Source: Microbacterium sp. 10M-3C3 (GTDB taxonomy: Bacteria; Actinomycetota; Actinomycetes; Actinomycetales; Microbacteriaceae). From it: DNA of 64,000 nucleotides. Shown in pieces: positions 56,816 to 64,000 of this stretch (the first letter of the stretch is position 1; each line of letters opens with the position of its first letter). Both the position numbers and the translations under genes were made by a program. The notes below the pieces were generated by a model, which saw nothing but the letters and a program-made list of their open reading frames with translations, had not been told where the DNA came from and ran no database searches. The stretch covers positions 3,162,001 to 3,226,000 of the forward strand of contig NZ_CP034245.1 of the NCBI RefSeq assembly GCF_003931875.1, written 5' to 3'.

Positions 56816-58024
56816 CTACTCCGGCAGCGGTTCGCCGCGGTACAGCGCCTCGAACGTGTCGAGGGTGCGCTCGATGTCGTGCACGATCACGCCGTCGAGC
56901 GAGGCCTGCTGCATCCGCAGCCGTTCCTCGGGCGACGCGGTGAGCACGTCGGTGAGACGCGCCGCGAGCTGGTCGACGTTGCCGGGCTCGAACAGGTAGC
57001 CGTTCTCGCCGTCGTGGACGAGGTGCGGCAGGGCCACCGCATCCGCCGCGACGACCGGCAGACCCGAGGCCATCGCCTCCATGGTCGCGATCGACTGCAG
57101 CTCGGCGATCGAGGCGATCGCGAACACGCTCGCCCGCGTGTACAACGCCCGCAGGTCCTCCTCCGACGCATGGCCGTGGAACGTGACGCGCCCGCCGACG
57201 CCGAGCTGGTCGGCCAGCTGCTCGAGGTTGCGGCGCTGGTCGCCGCCGCCGACGATGTCGAACGTCGCGTTCAGCGCCGGGTCGAGCTTCGCGAGTGCGC
57301 GCAGCACGACGTCGATGCCCTTCTCCGTCGTCAGGCGCCCGACGAAGAGGATGCGATTGGCGTCGCGGGGCGTGAGGTCGGGCGTGTAGTTCCGGCGGTC
57401 GATGCCGCAGCTGACGGGGATGACGTCGTGGATGTCGATCGTCGCCTCGAGGAAGTCGGCCGCCTTGCGCGTGGGCGTCGTGACCGCGCGCGTCATGCGG
57501 AACGTGCGCTGCGCGTCGGCCCACGCTGCCCGCACGAACACCTTGTCCAGCAGCGGCGGGAGGGTCGTGAAGTCGAGGATGTTCTCGGCCATCACGTGGT
57601 TGGTCGCGACGATCGGGATGCCGCGCTTGCGCGCCTCGCGGGCGAGCCCGCGACCGATCACGATGTGCGACTGGATGTGGACGACGTCGGGCCGCACGCT
57701 GTCGAGCACCTCGCGCGCGTAGTGCTTGGACCGCCACGGCCACACGAAGCGCAGCCAGTCGTGCGGAGGCCAGCGCACCGACGGGAGCCGGTGCACGGTC
57801 ACCGGGACGCCCTCGATGATCTCCGTCGCGGGCGGCGCCTTGCGGTAGCGGGTGTTCGGCGCCATGACGTGTACGTCGTGCCCGCGGGCGGCCAGGCCGG
57901 CGGCGAGGCGCTCGGCGAAACGCGCCGCACCGTTGATGTCGGGTGCGAACGTGTCGCAGCCCATGACGATCGTGAGCGGGCGCGCGGCGGGGGGATGCTC
58001 GTCAGGCGTCGCGGGGGTGGTCAC
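56816..58024 (-). CDS. GT4-family glycosyltransferase, glycolipid type
   Basis: A 402-residue retaining glycosyltransferase. The start is MGCDTFAPDINGAARFAERL after a 19-residue polar leader; NHVMAENI supplies the cleft His region, NRILFVGRLTTEKGIDVVL opens the C-lobe, and SIATMEAMASGLPVVAAD is the E-x7-E donor site. The N-terminus is like diacylglycerol or phosphatidylinositol glycosyltransferases of Actinobacteria. GTG start at 58022-58024. First of the two-gene unit. Confidence 0.88.
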   Translation of the reverse strand: MTTPATPDEHPPAARPLTIVMGCDTFAPDINGAARFAERLAAGLAARGHDVHVMAPNTRYRKAPPATEIIEGVPVTVHRLPSVRWPPHDWLRFVWPWRSKHYAREVLDSVRPDVVHIQSHIVIGRGLAREARKRGIPIVATNHVMAENILDFTTLPPLLDKVFVRAAWADAQRTFRMTRAVTTPTRKAADFLEATIDIHDVIPVSCGIDRRNYTPDLTPRDANRILFVGRLTTEKGIDVVLRALAKLDPALNATFDIVGGGDQRRNLEQLADQLGVGGRVTFHGHASEEDLRALYTRASVFAIASIAELQSIATMEAMASGLPVVAADAVALPHLVHDGENGYLFEPGNVDQLAARLTDVLTASPEERLRMQQASLDGVIVHDIERTLDTFEALYRGEPLPE

Positions 58025-58146
58025 GGAAGTGGCTGCCTATCTGTGCGGCGGGGTGGGTCGCACGGTGCGGTGCATGCGCGCACCTACTGTACCCGAGCGC
58101 CCCGCGGCGGCCCGGGAATGCCCCCGGGCGCCGCGGCGATGCGCTC

Positions 58147-60186
58147 TCAGCGGGCGGGCACGCCCTCTCCGGATGCGGCGCCCTCGGGCGCGACCGCCGC
58201 CTCGCCGGCGGCCTGCTCGAACTGCGACTGGTACAGGCGCCAGTACGCGCCCTTCGCGGCGATGAGCTCGTCGTGCGTGCCCTTCTCCACGATGTCGCCG
58301 TGCTCCATCACGAGGATGAGGTCGGCGTCGCGGATCGTCGAGAGGCGGTGGGCGATCACGAACGACGTGCGTCCTTCGCGCAGCGCCGCCATCGCGTGCT
58401 GCAGCAGCAGCTCCGTGCGCGTGTCGACCGATGACGTGGCCTCGTCGAGGATGAGCACCGACGGCTGCGCGACGAACGCGCGCGCGATCGTGATGAGCTG
58501 CTTCTCACCCGCCGACACGTTCGCCGCGTCCTCGTCGAGGACGGTGTCGTAGCCCTCGGGCAGCGAACGCACGAACTGGTCGACGCGCGTGGCCACGGCC
58601 GCCTCGACGATCTCCTCGTCGGTGGCCGACTCGCGTCCGTAGCGGATGTTGTCGCGGATGCTGCCCGCGAACAGCCACGGGTCCTGCAGCACCATGCCGG
58701 TGCGCGAGCGCACGTCGGCACGGCGCATGTCGGCGATGTCCTGCCCGTCGAGGAGGATCCGCCCGCCGTCGAGCTCGTAGAAGCGCATGATGAGGTTCAC
58801 GAGCGTCGTCTTGCCGGCGCCGGTCGGCCCGACGATGGCGACGGTCTGGCCGGGCTCGACCCGGAACGACAGGTCGGTGATGAGCGGCCGGTCGGGCGAG
58901 TACGAGAAGCGCACATGCTCGAACTCGATGACACCGCGACCGCCCGACGGGCGCGGCGCGTCGGCGGCATCCGGCTCCTGCTCCTCGGCGTCGAGCAGCG
59001 CGAACACCCGCTCGGCCGACGCGGTGCCCGACTGCACGACCGCGGCCATGCCTCCCAGCTGCGACAGCGGCTGCGTGAACTGCTGCGAGTACTGGATGAA
59101 GGCCTGCACGTCGCCGAGGCGGATCTGGCCGGCCGCGACCATGAGGCCGCCGAGCACGGCGATGCCGACGTAGGTCAGGTTCCCGACGAACATCATGCCC
59201 GGCATGATGATCCCCGACAGGAACTGCGCCTTGAAGGACGCCTCGAACAGCTCGTCGTTCTCGGCCGCGAACTTCTCGCGCGCGTCCTGCTGGCGGCCGT
59301 AGACCTTCACGAGCGCGTGACCGGAGAACGACTCCTCCACGCGGGCGTTGAGTCGGCCGACCTTCTTCCACTGCGTGCCGAACGCCTTCTGCGAGCGGGG
59401 CCCGATGACGCCGAAGATGACCGCCATGAGCGGCAGGGACACGAGGGCGACGAGCGCGAGCTGCCACGAGATCGTGAACATCAGCACGAGCACGCCGATG
59501 ACGGTCAGCACCGACGTCAGGGCGCTCGAGAGCGACTGCTGCATCGTCTGCGTGATGTTGTCGATGTCGTTCGTGACGCGGGAGATCAGCTCTCCGCGCT
59601 GCACTTTGTCGAAGTACGACAGCGGCAGCCGGTTGACCTTCGCCTCGACGTCTTCGCGCAGCCGCCACATCGTGCGGACCATGATCACGTTGATGACGTA
59701 GCCCTGGATCCACGACAGCAGCGACGAGCCGATGTAGATGAGCAGCACGATGAGGATCACGGTGCGCAGCGCGGCGAAGTCGATGCCCGCGCCGGGTTGG
59801 AAGTTCTGCATCGCCGCGACGATGTTGGCGAAGTCGTCCTGACCGCCCGCACGCAGCGCCTCCACGACCTGCTCCTGCGTGGTGCCCGGCGGGAACTGCC
59901 CGCCCACGGCGCGCGAGACGACGCCCTCGAAGATGATGTTGGTCGCCTCGCCGAGCACGCGCGGTGCGAGCACCGACAGCACGACGCCGAGGGCGCCGAG
60001 GATCGAGACGACCGTGAACGAGCCCGCGTAGGGCCGCAGCAGGCCGATCAGGCGCCGGAAGCTCGCGCCGAAGTCGGCCGCCTTGCCGGGCGCCACGCTG
60101 TCCCAGCTGCCGGAGGTCTGTCGCGCCTGCTCCGCCAGTTCGAGCTCGGCGCGCTCCTCCTCGGTCAGTGCATCGGGCGTGCTCAT
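58147..60186 (-). CDS. ABC exporter half-transporter (type IV, MsbA/LmrA-like), second subunit
   Basis: A 679-residue fusion of six helices and an ATPase. Residues 1-35 are acidic/polar; a 40-residue insert lies between the first two helices (GGQFPPGTTQEQVVEALRAG). ATPase motifs: Walker A GPTGAGKTT, signature NVSAGEKQLI (Ala in place of the second Gly), Walker B SVLILDEATSSVD and H-loop IAHRLST. Its ATG overlaps the partner's stop by 4 bp (ATGA), a typical heterodimeric pair exporting lipids or drugs. Confidence 0.93.
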   Translation of the reverse strand: MSTPDALTEEERAELELAEQARQTSGSWDSVAPGKAADFGASFRRLIGLLRPYAGSFTVVSILGALGVVLSVLAPRVLGEATNIIFEGVVSRAVGGQFPPGTTQEQVVEALRAGGQDDFANIVAAMQNFQPGAGIDFAALRTVILIVLLIYIGSSLLSWIQGYVINVIMVRTMWRLREDVEAKVNRLPLSYFDKVQRGELISRVTNDIDNITQTMQQSLSSALTSVLTVIGVLVLMFTISWQLALVALVSLPLMAVIFGVIGPRSQKAFGTQWKKVGRLNARVEESFSGHALVKVYGRQQDAREKFAAENDELFEASFKAQFLSGIIMPGMMFVGNLTYVGIAVLGGLMVAAGQIRLGDVQAFIQYSQQFTQPLSQLGGMAAVVQSGTASAERVFALLDAEEQEPDAADAPRPSGGRGVIEFEHVRFSYSPDRPLITDLSFRVEPGQTVAIVGPTGAGKTTLVNLIMRFYELDGGRILLDGQDIADMRRADVRSRTGMVLQDPWLFAGSIRDNIRYGRESATDEEIVEAAVATRVDQFVRSLPEGYDTVLDEDAANVSAGEKQLITIARAFVAQPSVLILDEATSSVDTRTELLLQHAMAALREGRTSFVIAHRLSTIRDADLILVMEHGDIVEKGTHDELIAAKGAYWRLYQSQFEQAAGEAAVAPEGAASGEGVPAR

Positions 60187-61910
60187 GCCTCCACCCCCAG
60201 CTGGGACTCCACGATCTCGCGGTACGTCTCGTTGGTCTCGAGCAGCTGCTCGTGCGTGCCGACGCCGACCATGCGGCCGCCCTCGAGCACGACGATGCGG
60301 TCGGCTCCGGTGATCGTGGAGACGCGCTGCGCGACGACGATCTTCGTCACCTCCGGCAGCTCTCGCCACAGCGCCTGTCTCAGACGGGCGTCCGTGGTCA
60401 GGTCGAGGGCCGAGAACGAGTCGTCGAACACGAGCACTTCGGGCCGGTGCACGATCGCGCGCGCGATCGCGAGGCGCTGCCGCTGACCGCCCGACACGTT
60501 CGTGCCGCCCTGGGCGATGCGCGCCTGAAGGCCCCCCTCCATCCGCTCGACGAAGTCTCGCCCCTGCGCGATCTCGAGCGCCTGCCACAGCTCGTCGTCG
60601 GTGGCCTCCTCGCGCCCGAAGCGCAGGTTCGAGGCGACCGTGCCGCTGAAGAGGAACGGACGCTGCGGCACGAGCCCGATCCGCTTCCACAGCGCCTCGA
60701 GGTCGGCCTGGCGCACGTCGACGCCGCCCACGCGCACCGCGCCGCCGGTGGTGTCGAACAGGCGCGGGATGAGAGAGACGAGCGTCGTCTTGCCGGCACC
60801 GGTCGACCCCACGATCGCGACGGTCTCGCCCGGGCGGGCGTCGAACGTGATGCCCGCGATGACGGGGGACTCGGCGCCGGGGTAGATGAAGGAGACGTCG
60901 TCGAACGCCACCGCCCCGGGCGTGGGGAAGCGGTCGACCGGCGCGGTCGGCGGGACCAGGGTCGACTCGCTCGCGAGCACCTCGCCGATGCGCTCGGCCG
61001 ACACCGCGGCGCGCGGGATCATGATCGTCATGAAGCTCGCCATCATCACGCCGCCGAGGATGAGGCCGACGTACTGGATGAAGGCGAACAGCGTGCCGAT
61101 CTCGACCGAGCCGTTGTCGACCTCGATGCCGCCGAACCAGATGACACCGACGATCGTGACGTTGAGCACGAGCATCACGAGCGGGAAGAGCAGGACGAAC
61201 AGCGACCCGACCTTGCGGCCCACGACCATGATGTCGGTGTTCGCGCCGCGGAACCGCTCCTCCTCGATGTCTTCCCGCACGAACGCGCGCACGACGCGGA
61301 CGCCGGTGAGCTGCTCGCGCATCACGCGGTTCACGCCGTCGAGCTTGCCCTGATAGCTGCGGAACAGCGGCACCATGCGGCTGACGATGATGCCGGCGAG
61401 GATCAGCAGCGTCGGCACCGAGACGCCGATGAGCCAGCTGAGCCCGAGGTCCTGCTGCAGCGCCATGATGATGCCGCCGATCGCGAGGAGCGGCGCGCTC
61501 ACGAGCATCGTCGCGGACATCATCGCGAGCATCTGCACCTGCTGGACGTCGTTCGTGTTGCGGGTGATGAGCGAGCCGGGGCCGAATTGCGACACCTCGC
61601 GCTCGGAGAACGCGCTGACCTTCTCGAACACGTCGCCGCGGATATCGCGTCCGGCGCCCATGGAGGCGCGGGCGGCGAAGTAGGTGGCGATCACGGCGGC
61701 GACGATCTGGCCGAGCGAGATCATGAGCATGATCGAGCCCTGCGACCAGATGTAGGCGGTGTCGCCCCGCGCGACGCCGTTGTTTATGATGTCGGCGTTC
61801 AGGCGCGGCAGGTACAGCGAGGCCATGGCCGAGGCGAACTGGAAGACCAGCACGCCCACGAGGAGCCAGCGGTACTTCGCGAGGTAGCGGGCGAGGAGTT
61901 TGACGAGCAC
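60183..61910 (-). CDS. ABC exporter half-transporter, first subunit
   Basis: A 575-residue half-transporter. It begins VLVKLLARYLAKYRWLLVGV at the GTG 61908-61910, with GGGAG upstream; the frame extends further but homology does not. ATPase motifs: Walker A GSTGAGKTT, signature NVSGGQRQRL, Walker B VLVFDDSFSALD, where the catalytic Glu is replaced by Asp-Ser (DDS). The partner keeps DEA, so this exporter probably has one degenerate and one active ATP site, as in TM287/288-type heterodimers. Confidence 0.92.
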   Translation of the reverse strand: MLVKLLARYLAKYRWLLVGVLVFQFASAMASLYLPRLNADIINNGVARGDTAYIWSQGSIMLMISLGQIVAAVIATYFAARASMGAGRDIRGDVFEKVSAFSEREVSQFGPGSLITRNTNDVQQVQMLAMMSATMLVSAPLLAIGGIIMALQQDLGLSWLIGVSVPTLLILAGIIVSRMVPLFRSYQGKLDGVNRVMREQLTGVRVVRAFVREDIEEERFRGANTDIMVVGRKVGSLFVLLFPLVMLVLNVTIVGVIWFGGIEVDNGSVEIGTLFAFIQYVGLILGGVMMASFMTIMIPRAAVSAERIGEVLASESTLVPPTAPVDRFPTPGAVAFDDVSFIYPGAESPVIAGITFDARPGETVAIVGSTGAGKTTLVSLIPRLFDTTGGAVRVGGVDVRQADLEALWKRIGLVPQRPFLFSGTVASNLRFGREEATDDELWQALEIAQGRDFVERMEGGLQARIAQGGTNVSGGQRQRLAIARAIVHRPEVLVFDDSFSALDLTTDARLRQALWRELPEVTKIVVAQRVSTITGADRIVVLEGGRMVGVGTHEQLLETNETYREIVESQLGVEA

Positions 61911-61996
61911 GGGATCTCCCACGGACGGCGGAGTGAGCGGGCGGCGCGGCACCGCGAACTACACCTTGGCACGCGCCGCCGACACCGGCCATCGAC

Positions 61997-62013
61997 GTAC
62001 GCTCAGGGCGTAC
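61997..62013. repeat. Small inverted repeat GTACGC-N5-GCGTAC
   Basis: The 6-bp perfect arms lie just before the -10 box of the next gene and between divergent genes; a possible regulator site. Confidence 0.35.
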
Positions 62014-62016
62014 CCG

Positions 62017-62022
62017 TAGCCT
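62017..62022 (+). promoter_or_regulatory. -10 box TAGCCT
   Basis: Seven bp before ATG 62030. Confidence 0.45.
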
Positions 62023-62029
62023 GGGCGCC

Positions 62030-62626
62030 ATGCCTCGTCTTCAGGCCGACGCCGACCCCGCCGCGTGGGTGCCCGTCACCGGATCGCTCGGCTGGCGCGG
62101 GCGGCGGCACCGCAAGGCCGCGATCCGGATGCTGCTGGGCCAGGCCGGGCGCGCGATCGCGCCCGAGTCGGCCGGTCGTGGCGGCGGAGTGCTCGCCTGG
62201 GCGCTCAGCCAGGCGACGCCGCTGCTCCTGCGCCGCGCGGACGGGCGCGTGCTCGTGTGGGTGTGGAAGGACGATCCCGAGCTCGTCGTGGTGATGGCCC
62301 AGCTGCAGGAGCTCACGCCGCAGCTGCGCACGGCGCGCGCGATGATGCCGATGGAGTTCGACGACACCGAGGACTTCCGCAACCCCCACCTCGGCGTCGG
62401 CGAGAAGCTGGTCATGGACCTGCCGAAGGATCCGCGGACGCCGCCGTTCGCGACCTACACGTGGGACACCGGCACGCACCTCGTCACGGTGACGGCGGTG
62501 TGCTCCGACCGCGAGCGGGTCGGCACGGTGCTGCCCGCCGTCGAGGCGATCGCCCGCAGCATCCGGGTCGTCGACGACCTCGCCGTCGGCGAGTCGCCCA
62601 CGATCCTGCGCATCGACCCCGCCTGA
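62030..62626 (+). CDS. Conserved hypothetical protein, soluble
   Basis: 198 residues, alpha/beta, no domain I recognise. Notable stretches are WRGRRHRKAAIRMLLGQAGR, the strand pair TPLLLRRADGRVLVWVWKDD and FATYTWDTGTHLVTVTAVCS. One Cys; no signal or membrane helix. It is probably a leaderless transcript. It is convergent with hspR (22 bp) and divergent from the ABC exporter. Confidence 0.7.
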   Translation: MPRLQADADPAAWVPVTGSLGWRGRRHRKAAIRMLLGQAGRAIAPESAGRGGGVLAWALSQATPLLLRRADGRVLVWVWKDDPELVVVMAQLQELTPQLRTARAMMPMEFDDTEDFRNPHLGVGEKLVMDLPKDPRTPPFATYTWDTGTHLVTVTAVCSDRERVGTVLPAVEAIARSIRVVDDLAVGESPTILRIDPA

Positions 62627-62648
62627 GCGGGATCGCCGGCGCGCGGCG

Positions 62649-63101
62649 TCAGTCGCCGGTGTCGTCGCGGGGCGGCAGCTGCCGCGGACGCCACAGCACG
62701 ATGTCGGTCGCGCGGCGCACGCGCACGCCGTGGCGGAGCGGGATGACGCCGCCGCTCGGGCCGGCGGCGAACACGCGCGCGCCGGGCCGGCTCTCGCGCT
62801 CGGCCAGGAGCTGGCGCTCGAGGTCGCTGACGCGGCGCGACAGCGCGTGCACGCGCTCCTCCAGCGCGAGGAGCCGCGCGATCGCGGGGAGGCTCATGCC
62901 CTCGCTCGACAGGCGGGCGACCTCGCGCAGCTGCTCCACGTGGCGCGCGGAGTAGCGGCGGGAGCCGCCCTGCGTGCGCGCGGGCACGACGAGGCCGAGC
63001 CGGTCGTACTGCCGCAGCGTCTGCGGGTGCATGTTCGACAGCTCGGCGGCCACCGCGATCGCGAAGATCGGGGCGTCCTCGTCGATCTCGTCGTCAGCCA
63101 T
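62649..63101 (-). CDS. hspR: MerR-family heat shock repressor HspR
   Basis: A 150-residue MerR-type protein. IFAIAVAAELSNMHPQTLRQYDRLGLV is the HspR hallmark, followed by the wing RTQGGSRRYS and a coiled-coil dimerisation helix. The C-terminal 40 residues are Pro/Arg-rich. HspR binds HAIR boxes and uses DnaK as co-repressor; the matching site lies before clpB at 53706. GGAGGAGG precedes the ATG. It follows dnaJ by 35 bp, the usual dnaK-grpE-dnaJ-hspR order. Confidence 0.95.
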   Translation of the reverse strand: MADDEIDEDAPIFAIAVAAELSNMHPQTLRQYDRLGLVVPARTQGGSRRYSARHVEQLREVARLSSEGMSLPAIARLLALEERVHALSRRVSDLERQLLAERESRPGARVFAAGPSGGVIPLRHGVRVRRATDIVLWRPRQLPPRDDTGD

Positions 63102-63136
63102 TCGTCGTCACCTCCTCCGCGCCTCGCGCGCCTTCC

Positions 63137-64000
63137 TCAGCCGCGCGCCTTGGACAGCAGGTCGGCGCGCGGGTTCTCCTTCGGCTCCACGTCGTGGAAG
63201 CGCTCGAGCGCCTCCCGTGCGGCGTCGTCGAGGTGCGACGGCACGACGACCTGCACCTCGGCGAGGAGGTCGCCCGTGCCCTTCGACGTGTGCACGCCGC
63301 GGCCCTTCACCCGCAGCACGCGTCCCGACGGGGTGCCGGGGGCGACCCGCAGCTTGACGGGCTCTCCGCCCAGGGTCGGCACCTCGATCGTCGCGCCGAG
63401 GGCGGCCTCGGTGAAGGTGACCGGCACCGTCACGCGCAGGTTCAGACCGTCGCGCGTGAACACCGGATGCGGCCGAACCTGCACCTGCACGACGATGTCG
63501 CCGGGCTCGCCGCCGTCGGGCGATGGGCGTCCGCGGCCTCGGAGGCGGATCTTCTGCCCGTCCGAGACACCGGCCGGGATCTTGACCTTGAACGGCTTGC
63601 CGTCCTCGCCCTGCAACGTGATCGTCTCGCCCTGGGTCGCCGTGGCGAAGTCGATCGTCGTGCGGGCCGTGACATCCGCCCCCCGCTGCGGGCCGCCGAA
63701 GCCGCGGAATCCGCCGCTGGGCTGGCCGAAGCGACCGGAGCCGAAGCCCCCGCCACCCTGGTCGAACACCGAGAAGAAGTCGTCGAACCCACTCGTGCTC
63801 GTGCGCGTGCGACCACCGCGGCCGCCCTGCCCGAACATGCTGAACACGTCCTCGAACCCGCCCGCGCCCTCACCGCCCGCCGTGAAGCGGGCGCCCGAGC
63901 CCATCGCGCGGATCTGGTCGTACTCGGCGCGCTGTTCGGGGTCGCTGAGCACCGCGTACGCCTCGCTGATCTCCTTGAAGGTCGCCTCGGCCTGGGCATC
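63137..64000 (-). CDS. dnaJ: DnaJ/CbpA co-chaperone, 3' part (off right edge)
   Basis: 288 codons are seen without the start. FKEISEAYAVLSDPEQRAEYD is the end of the J domain; the HPD motif lies outside. A Gly/Phe-rich linker follows (GGGGFGSGRFGQPSGGF), then two C-terminal beta domains. There are no CxxCxGxG zinc fingers, so it is a type II (CbpA-like) DnaJ. It delivers substrates to DnaK. Upstream dnaK and grpE would be to the right of this window. Confidence 0.92.
   Translation of the reverse strand, partial: DAQAEATFKEISEAYAVLSDPEQRAEYDQIRAMGSGARFTAGGEGAGGFEDVFSMFGQGGRGGRTRTSTSGFDDFFSVFDQGGGGFGSGRFGQPSGGFRGFGGPQRGADVTARTTIDFATATQGETITLQGEDGKPFKVKIPAGVSDGQKIRLRGRGRPSPDGGEPGDIVVQVQVRPHPVFTRDGLNLRVTVPVTFTEAALGATIEVPTLGGEPVKLRVAPGTPSGRVLRVKGRGVHTSKGTGDLLAEVQVVVPSHLDDAAREALERFHDVEPKENPRADLLSKARG

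Noticed and set aside
58147-62031. A 1294-codon minus-strand frame joining the two ABC exporter subunits
   Set aside because: The upstream half is a shadow of the first subunit in another frame; the real second subunit begins at the ATG 60184-60186.
1-64000. Search for prophage, insertion sequence, integrase, toxin-antitoxin or defence genes
   Set aside because: No transposase, recombinase, phage structural or defence-type protein could be recognised among the coding regions.
1-64000. Search for tRNA, rRNA and riboswitches
   Set aside because: I saw no convincing cloverleaf, rRNA segment or known riboswitch core by eye; a tool such as tRNAscan-SE or Infernal would be decisive.

Overview
The window looks like chromosomal DNA of a high-GC actinobacterium, most probably a Microbacteriaceae member close to Microbacterium. 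The support is GC content near 70 %, GTG starts and 4-bp ATGA/GTGA gene overlaps, an HspR/HAIR heat-shock circuit, TANNNT -10 boxes placed 5-7 bp before start codons (leaderless transcripts), and a very frequent GGATGCGG octamer. I see no rRNA, tRNA, CRISPR, prophage or insertion sequence. The placement is an inference from the sequence only.

1-4.7 kb carries a partial GNAT gene and three transporters (two MFS, one POT peptide transporter). 4.7-18.4 kb is a catabolic island: 3-hydroxyacyl-CoA dehydrogenase-like, Fe-alcohol dehydrogenase and aldehyde dehydrogenase genes; a scar where the aldehyde dehydrogenase and a Baeyer-Villiger monooxygenase both lack their 5' ends; two SDRs, MaoC hydratase, amidohydrolase, acyl-CoA synthetase, MarR and PaaX regulators, and an SsuABC/TauABC-type uptake system. 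The layout suggests uptake and CoA-dependent breakdown of a cyclic or aromatic compound, partly damaged by a deletion.

18.6-34.3 kb is mostly housekeeping: purU, a 2H phosphoesterase coupled to a catalytically dead beta-lactamase-like protein, an M13 peptidase, MATE efflux, a SpoU methyltransferase, a manganese module (mntH-mntR with two palindromic operators), an HAD phosphatase, pyrE, exonuclease III, and a DGPF protein with an ECF42-type sigma factor behind a matching promoter. 34.4-47 kb holds redox and regulatory genes (RibD-like, HxlR, VOC, FMN reductase), a two-component system next to an ABC exporter whose stop codon seeds a 26-bp tandem repeat, GH15 with a zwf paralogue, and an ArsR/MFS divergon. 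47.4-51.4 kb is a compact type III PKS - methyltransferase - FAD monooxygenase cluster with a convergent UbiA prenyltransferase. 51.4-64 kb has an N-domain-less clpB with a HAIR box, a GlxA-type regulator, two GT4 glycosyltransferases, a heterodimeric ABC exporter, and the end of a dnaJ-hspR operon.

The least expected structure lies between genes. At least four families of 50-100 bp nested palindromes (half-sites CTCGGGAGGAGATCC, CGAAAGTGCACCGC, ACGAACGTCGGAG and AGCCTGARTT) recur at 3' ends, mostly between convergent genes. They lack U-tracts, share sequence within a family and share architecture between families. They look like a set of REP-like or bidirectional 3'-end elements.
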